Shown here in pieces: positions 46,562 to 49,294 of a stretch of DNA of 49,294 nt. The notes beneath the pieces were generated by a model. It did not search any database, had not been told where the DNA came from, and worked only from the letters and a program-made list of their open reading frames with translations. This DNA comes from an uncultured Mucilaginibacter sp. (GTDB lineage: Bacteria; Bacteroidota; Bacteroidia; Sphingobacteriales; Sphingobacteriaceae): positions 1 through 49,294 of the forward strand of contig NZ_CAITNG010000086.1 in assembly GCF_903893715.1 (NCBI RefSeq), in the 5' to 3' direction. Each line of letters begins with the position of its first letter. The first letter of the stretch is position 1. Position numbers and translations under genes: made by a program.

Positions 46562-46607
46562 TAATTTGAGTATTCGTTAGCTTTAGTTCTTTTCATCAAT
46601 TATACGA

Positions 46608-46640
46608 GGGCGGACCATGTGGTCTGCCCTTGCTTTTTTT
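46608..46640 (+). terminator. Terminator after paralogue 1
   Basis: GGGCGGACCA (46608-46617) pairs with TGGTCTGCCC (46620-46629, one G-U), followed by TTGC and T7. Confidence 0.85.
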
Positions 46641-46708
46641 GCGTTTTTCTTCTATTTAATGTAAAAAATTCCAAAAAGTAGAAAATCATAAATCACCCAC
46701 TTTTTTTT

Positions 46709-46743
46709 AAATGCCCTTAATTGCTTATTAAGGGCATTTTTTT
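46709..46743. terminator. Second hairpin terminator between the paralogues
   Basis: AAATGCCCTTAAT (46709-46721) pairs perfectly with ATTAAGGGCATTT (46727-46739) and has T's on one side and A's on the other. It acts in both directions and isolates the two paralogues transcriptionally. Confidence 0.8.
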
Positions 46744-46853
46744 ATGATTATTGCCCCCGTGCCAAAACAGGCATGCCAATTGTAATTACCTGTATCAAAA
46801 CAGTGTAATTAAAAAACAAAACCCGTTGGGGCAATCAATAAACAATCATCATC

Positions 46854-47279
46854 ATGAAAAATTTAAAACTATCCATCGCATCAGTACTTGTAATCCTAAG
46901 CTTGTTCACTGCATCATCGGCCATGGCTAAATTGCCCCCGGTTGATTTAAGCATTGCACCTGTAAACTTATCTGTAGGTGCGCCTACTTACGGTAACGCT
47001 ACTGTTGGCGACGTCGGCACAAATGTAGTTTCTCCTTATATCACAGGTAACACATCGCAAATGGCAAATGCTTCAGGCTCATCATTAAACGCAGGTTACG
47101 TTAATGGGCAATACTATAACATTTTTGGCTTATGGTTCGAATACAACAATGGTACTTTTACCTATGCCCCCAATTACCCTATCAACTCGGGCCTTATCTT
47201 TTTAATGATTGCCGCTATTGCTATCGGCATCAAGGTTCTGCTCAACCAAAACAAAAAACTCAAACCGCAATTTTCTTAA
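46854..47279 (+). CDS. Small secreted protein with C-terminal PINSGL-type sorting signal (paralogue 2)
   Basis: A 141-residue paralogue of the preceding gene, similar along its whole length, including the signal peptide (1-25, SSAMA), KLPPVDLSIAPVNLSVGAPTYG, SPYITGNTSQMANASGSS, VNGQYYN and YAPNYPINSGL. The C-terminal signal is PINSGL, then helix IFLMIAAIAIGIKVLL, then NQNKKLK. Differences cluster in the middle (extra GTNVV, NAGY). The pair clearly arose by tandem duplication and both keep intact sorting signals, so both are probably substrates of the same sortase. It has its own terminator. Confidence 0.75.
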   Translation: MKNLKLSIASVLVILSLFTASSAMAKLPPVDLSIAPVNLSVGAPTYGNATVGDVGTNVVSPYITGNTSQMANASGSSLNAGYVNGQYYNIFGLWFEYNNGTFTYAPNYPINSGLIFLMIAAIAIGIKVLLNQNKKLKPQFS

Positions 47280-47308
47280 ATTGAACATAATAATTTGGTG
47301 ATTTATGG

Positions 47309-47341
47309 AAGGGCGAACTATCATGGTTCGTCCTTTTTTTT
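47309..47341 (+). terminator. Terminator after paralogue 2
   Basis: AAGGGCGAAC (47309-47318) pairs with GTTCGTCCTT (47326-47335, one G-U), followed by a T-run. The arrangement is the same as after paralogue 1 but the stem sequence is different. Confidence 0.8.
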
Positions 47342-47513
47342 GTCTTAATTATTGCAACTCCAATATCCATTATAACGTAAAATAATATGCCACATATAGT
47401 TTATACAGCTTTAAATGCCAACACTCAAATATTTTTCCTATTTTTAACGTTAAATTATCATTTATTTAAAATGATGACCCCCTAAATAATTTAAGCATTA
47501 AAGCATACCCACT

Positions 47514-48110
47514 ATGTTAGCGCAAACCTATTTAACCAAATGGAACCAGGTACCCAAAGCCGTAAGGCAGTTTTTGCTTAGGGGCCTCATTGTGCTGGTT
47601 GCCTGGAAAGTGCTTTACCTCTGCTTTTTAGCCCCGGCCCGCATACTCGACGGACCGCTTACCTACAGCGTGGGCGCCATGAGCGCCTCCGCCTTAAACT
47701 GGACTACCGGCTCACATGATTATACCTCCGTAGCCAACGCGCGCGATTATTCAACCCTAAACGAATCGGGCACCATACACCAGCAAACCATCATGTTCCA
47801 GGGCCAGCCCGTAGGCAACGTTGAAGATGCCTGCAACGGCCTCGAATTGATAGTGTTGTACGTCGCTTTCCTTTGACTGCTCCCATCAACCTTAAACCGC
47901 CGCGTTTGGTACACCGTATTGGGTGTTATAGCCATCTACATCGTTAACGTGGCCCGCTGTGCGGGGATATCCTACCTCATCATTTACTACCCGCAATATT
48001 CCGAGTTTGCCCATCACTATATTTTCGCATTTGTGGTCTATGCATTTATCATAACTTTGTGGCTGTTCTATTCAAACAAAGTAACCCTCCATGTCAAAGC
48101 CGATCAATAA
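47514..48110 (+). pseudogene. Exosortase/archaeosortase-family transpeptidase interrupted by an in-frame TGA
   Basis: One frame of 198 codons runs from ATG 47514 to TAA 48110 with a single TGA at codon 121 (47874-47876). The catalytic Cys is Cys107 in EDACNGLELIVLY. The downstream part has the Arg in NVARCAG (Arg148) and the His in EFAHHYIF (His167/168). Cys, Arg and His in helices is the exosortase triad. Several membrane helices flank these. The first 120 codons alone contain the Cys but not Arg/His, so the truncated product could not work. The TGA may be a real mutation, a sequencing error, or a leaky stop (context CUU UGA CUG). The downstream gene overlaps its end by 20 nt. Confidence 0.8.
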
Positions 48111-48501
48111 ACGCGTATACATCATCGCGGGTTTTGCCGCCATCGTATTGGTTTACTCGCTTTACAACGTCTTCCTGGTCGATGTAAGCTATTATAACGA
48201 CATCCCCCGCAAGGTTCGCCATTTAACCCGTTTCGTTTCGGTGCTCATGGTATATGGTATCGGCATTTACACCCTCAAAAAATATATGGAAGGCTGGGTC
48301 ATTAGCCTGTGGAATGTTATTTACCTGGTGGCCACCCTGTTGCTCATCATCATTGGTGTGTACGACTGGAGTGTGGGCGGCGCCTCATCCCAAATACGCG
48401 ACGTAGCCAACACCCTGCAGGAGTTTTTGATATCGCCCCTGCTGTTCATCGTCATCTTCATCATTCACGATAAGCTGCTGCCCAAAAAACCTGCTGCTTA
48501 G
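48091..48501 (+). CDS. Four-helix membrane protein associated with the exosortase
   Basis: A 136-residue protein with hydrophobic segments at about 9-30 (VYIIAGFAAIVLVYSLYNVFLV), 45-60, 72-92 (SLWNVIYLVATLLLIIIGVYD) and 110-128 (ISPLLFIVIFIIH). It starts inside the 3' end of the exosortase gene (20-nt overlap, other frame), which suggests translational coupling. Small exosortase-associated membrane proteins are known beside other Bacteroidota exosortases (for example XrtF), so a partner role is inferred. Its frame is intact although the exosortase is interrupted, which argues that the locus is, or recently was, functional. Confidence 0.7.
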   Translation: MSKPINKRVYIIAGFAAIVLVYSLYNVFLVDVSYYNDIPRKVRHLTRFVSVLMVYGIGIYTLKKYMEGWVISLWNVIYLVATLLLIIIGVYDWSVGGASSQIRDVANTLQEFLISPLLFIVIFIIHDKLLPKKPAA

Positions 48502-48625
48502 TTCAATATAATTAATAATTAAACCCGTTCATAAATATTCCTCGAGCCCATCTATTACTACAAAAGGGGTCTAAGCGTATGAATATTTTCGCGGTCATTA
48601 TTCGTTCAGCACTACATGAGCAAAG

Positions 48626-49293
48626 TTATATCGCAATAGGAACTCTTGACTCCTGACTCTCGGCTCTTGACTCAGTCTTCGCACGGGGGGAAAATGTAGG
48701 GATCTTTTCCCCATCAACATCAACCTGCAACTTTTCACTGCTACCGCTACTTTGCTGCGGGGGGGAAAAAGTAAGAATTTTTTCATCGCTCAAATCCTGG
48801 TTCAATTCTATAGAGTTCCCCTCTTGAGAGAGCCTGTCCCGACCTTCATTCGGGAGGCGGAGGGGTGTGTCCTTCACGGCGACAGGTAGCCCGCTATCAC
48901 TATCCGCCACAGCTATTTCAGACTCAGCCCGCCTGCCGGACAGGCAGGAACTCCCGACTTCACACTCAGGGCTTCCATCCTCCACATCACCCACGCCGTT
49001 GTTGGTGTCCCGATAGCTATCGGGATCACCAACAACCGAAAAAACCCCGTCATCATCAGAACTCTGACCGCCGTCCTCCAACTTCTGACCTCCGACATCT
49101 GACTTCCGTCCTCCGACTTCTCAACCACAGTCTCCCCCATATACCAACCCGCAGCCCTCATCTTGTCCCCATCACGCTCCAGCAATTGTGCATACAATTC
49201 GTCGCTTACCTCTTGGGTAAAAGCCGCACTGGGCCGGGTTTGCCCGTGCTCCGCTTCAAAAGCAATATCTTCAGCCGTTTCCGTCCGGTCAAC
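48626..49293 (-). CDS. End of an unidentified gene, frame disturbed by a heptamer array (partial)
   Basis: From the right edge a frame reads VDRTETAEDIAFEAEHGQ...YAQLLERDGDKMRAAGWYMGETVVEKSEDGS (49293 to about 49130). It looks like genuine protein with a helical charged region; the family is not recognised. It then enters a heptamer array and ends at 48913. Another frame opens at the array and continues to 48626 as an Asp/Glu/Ser-rich disordered sequence with the repeated motif EKILTFSP / EKIPTFSP, which looks coding. A frame slip within the array would join the two. Repeat palindromes (49008-49025, 48930-48948) also lie inside. The gene starts outside the window. Confidence 0.35.
48640..48674. 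repeat. Heptamer array, word TGACTCN
   Basis: Units in 7-nt register are GAACTCT, TGACTCC, TGACTCT, CGGCTCT and TGACTCA. The word matches the TTGACTC family of the ilv operon spacers 35 kb away. Confidence 0.75.
48930..49025. repeat. Dispersed palindromes near the right end
   Basis: CCTGCC and GGCAGG form a short palindrome at about 48932-48948. A TCCCGA...TCGGGA variant lies at about 48838-48855. The 18-nt TCCCGATAGCTATCGGGA lies at 49008-49025, identical to the copies at 24599 and 28968. Confidence 0.65.
49060..49122. repeat. Nine-unit heptamer array, word ACNTCNG
   Basis: Exact 7-nt register over 63 bp: AACTCTG, ACCGCCG, TCCTCCA, ACTTCTG, ACCTCCG, ACATCTG, ACTTCCG, TCCTCCG, ACTTCTC. It is the longest such array in the window and lies within the 3' part of a coding frame on the minus strand. 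Confidence 0.8.
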
Positions 49294-49294
49294 C

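Noticed and set aside
47874..47876. Selenocysteine codon in the exosortase
   Set aside because: The site is not next to a redox motif, no Sec machinery or SECIS element is visible, and TGA is used as an ordinary stop by other genes in the window.

Overview
The window looks like a chromosomal segment of a Bacteroidota bacterium, most likely family Sphingobacteriaceae (Mucilaginibacter/Pedobacter-like). The reasons are TAnnTTTG-type -7 promoter boxes, an atpD-atpC pair detached from the rest of the ATP synthase operon, a long ilv/leu operon, frequent lipoprotein and FadL/SGNH genes, and characteristic intergenic palindromes such as TCCCGATAGCTATCGGGA. No transposase, integrase, phage module or CRISPR array is visible.

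Layout. 1-4190: a gene tail, degenerate repeats, a toxin-like domain remnant with a small lipoprotein, a B12/radical-SAM enzyme, two weak small genes and clusters of hairpins with a constant core. 4191-18136 (minus strand): a complete branched-chain amino-acid operon read as leader peptide-attenuator-ilvD-ilvB-ilvN-ilvC-methyltransferase-leuA-leuC-leuD-cimA-leuB-ilvA. It encodes every step from pyruvate/threonine to the 2-keto acids, with both the threonine (IlvA) and citramalate (CimA) routes to 2-oxobutyrate. 18468-24547: a secreted hydrolase, atpC/atpD, then a FadL-type porin paired with an SGNH lipoprotein behind an operator-like inverted repeat. 24638-30010: small hydrolase and quinone reductase genes, peroxiredoxin, tRNA-Arg(ACG), adk and obgE. 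30007-34618: membrane glycosyltransferase genes and a hybrid sensor kinase, where a GT2 gene and the kinase meet head to head with both 5' ends missing. 34839-38777: a 1312-residue Pls/PosA-type single-module peptide synthetase. 38858-45785: a small basic protein, glycoside hydrolase, gap, GNAT, pgk, cupin and a CocE/PepX-type hydrolase. 46145-48501: two paralogous secreted proteins with a C-terminal PINSGL-membrane-KK sorting signal, an exosortase-like gene interrupted by one in-frame TGA, and a four-helix membrane partner. 48598-49294: the end of an unidentified gene running into repeats.

Three things stand out. (1) The ilv operon has a readable attenuator: a 42-codon peptide rich in Leu/Val/Ile, a terminator before ilvD, and a 14-nt leader segment that can pair 13/14 with the terminator's 5' arm. 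(2) Many spacers contain short arrays with a strict 7-nt period but different words (GCTTT-, GACTC-, GCGC-, CATGG-, GCGTA-type), some folding back on themselves; a 19-nt family and constant-core/variable-stem palindromes accompany them. (3) The small exosortase locus has two tiny dedicated substrates, and a UGA separates the catalytic Cys from the Arg and His. All assignments are made by eye from sequence; no database search was run.
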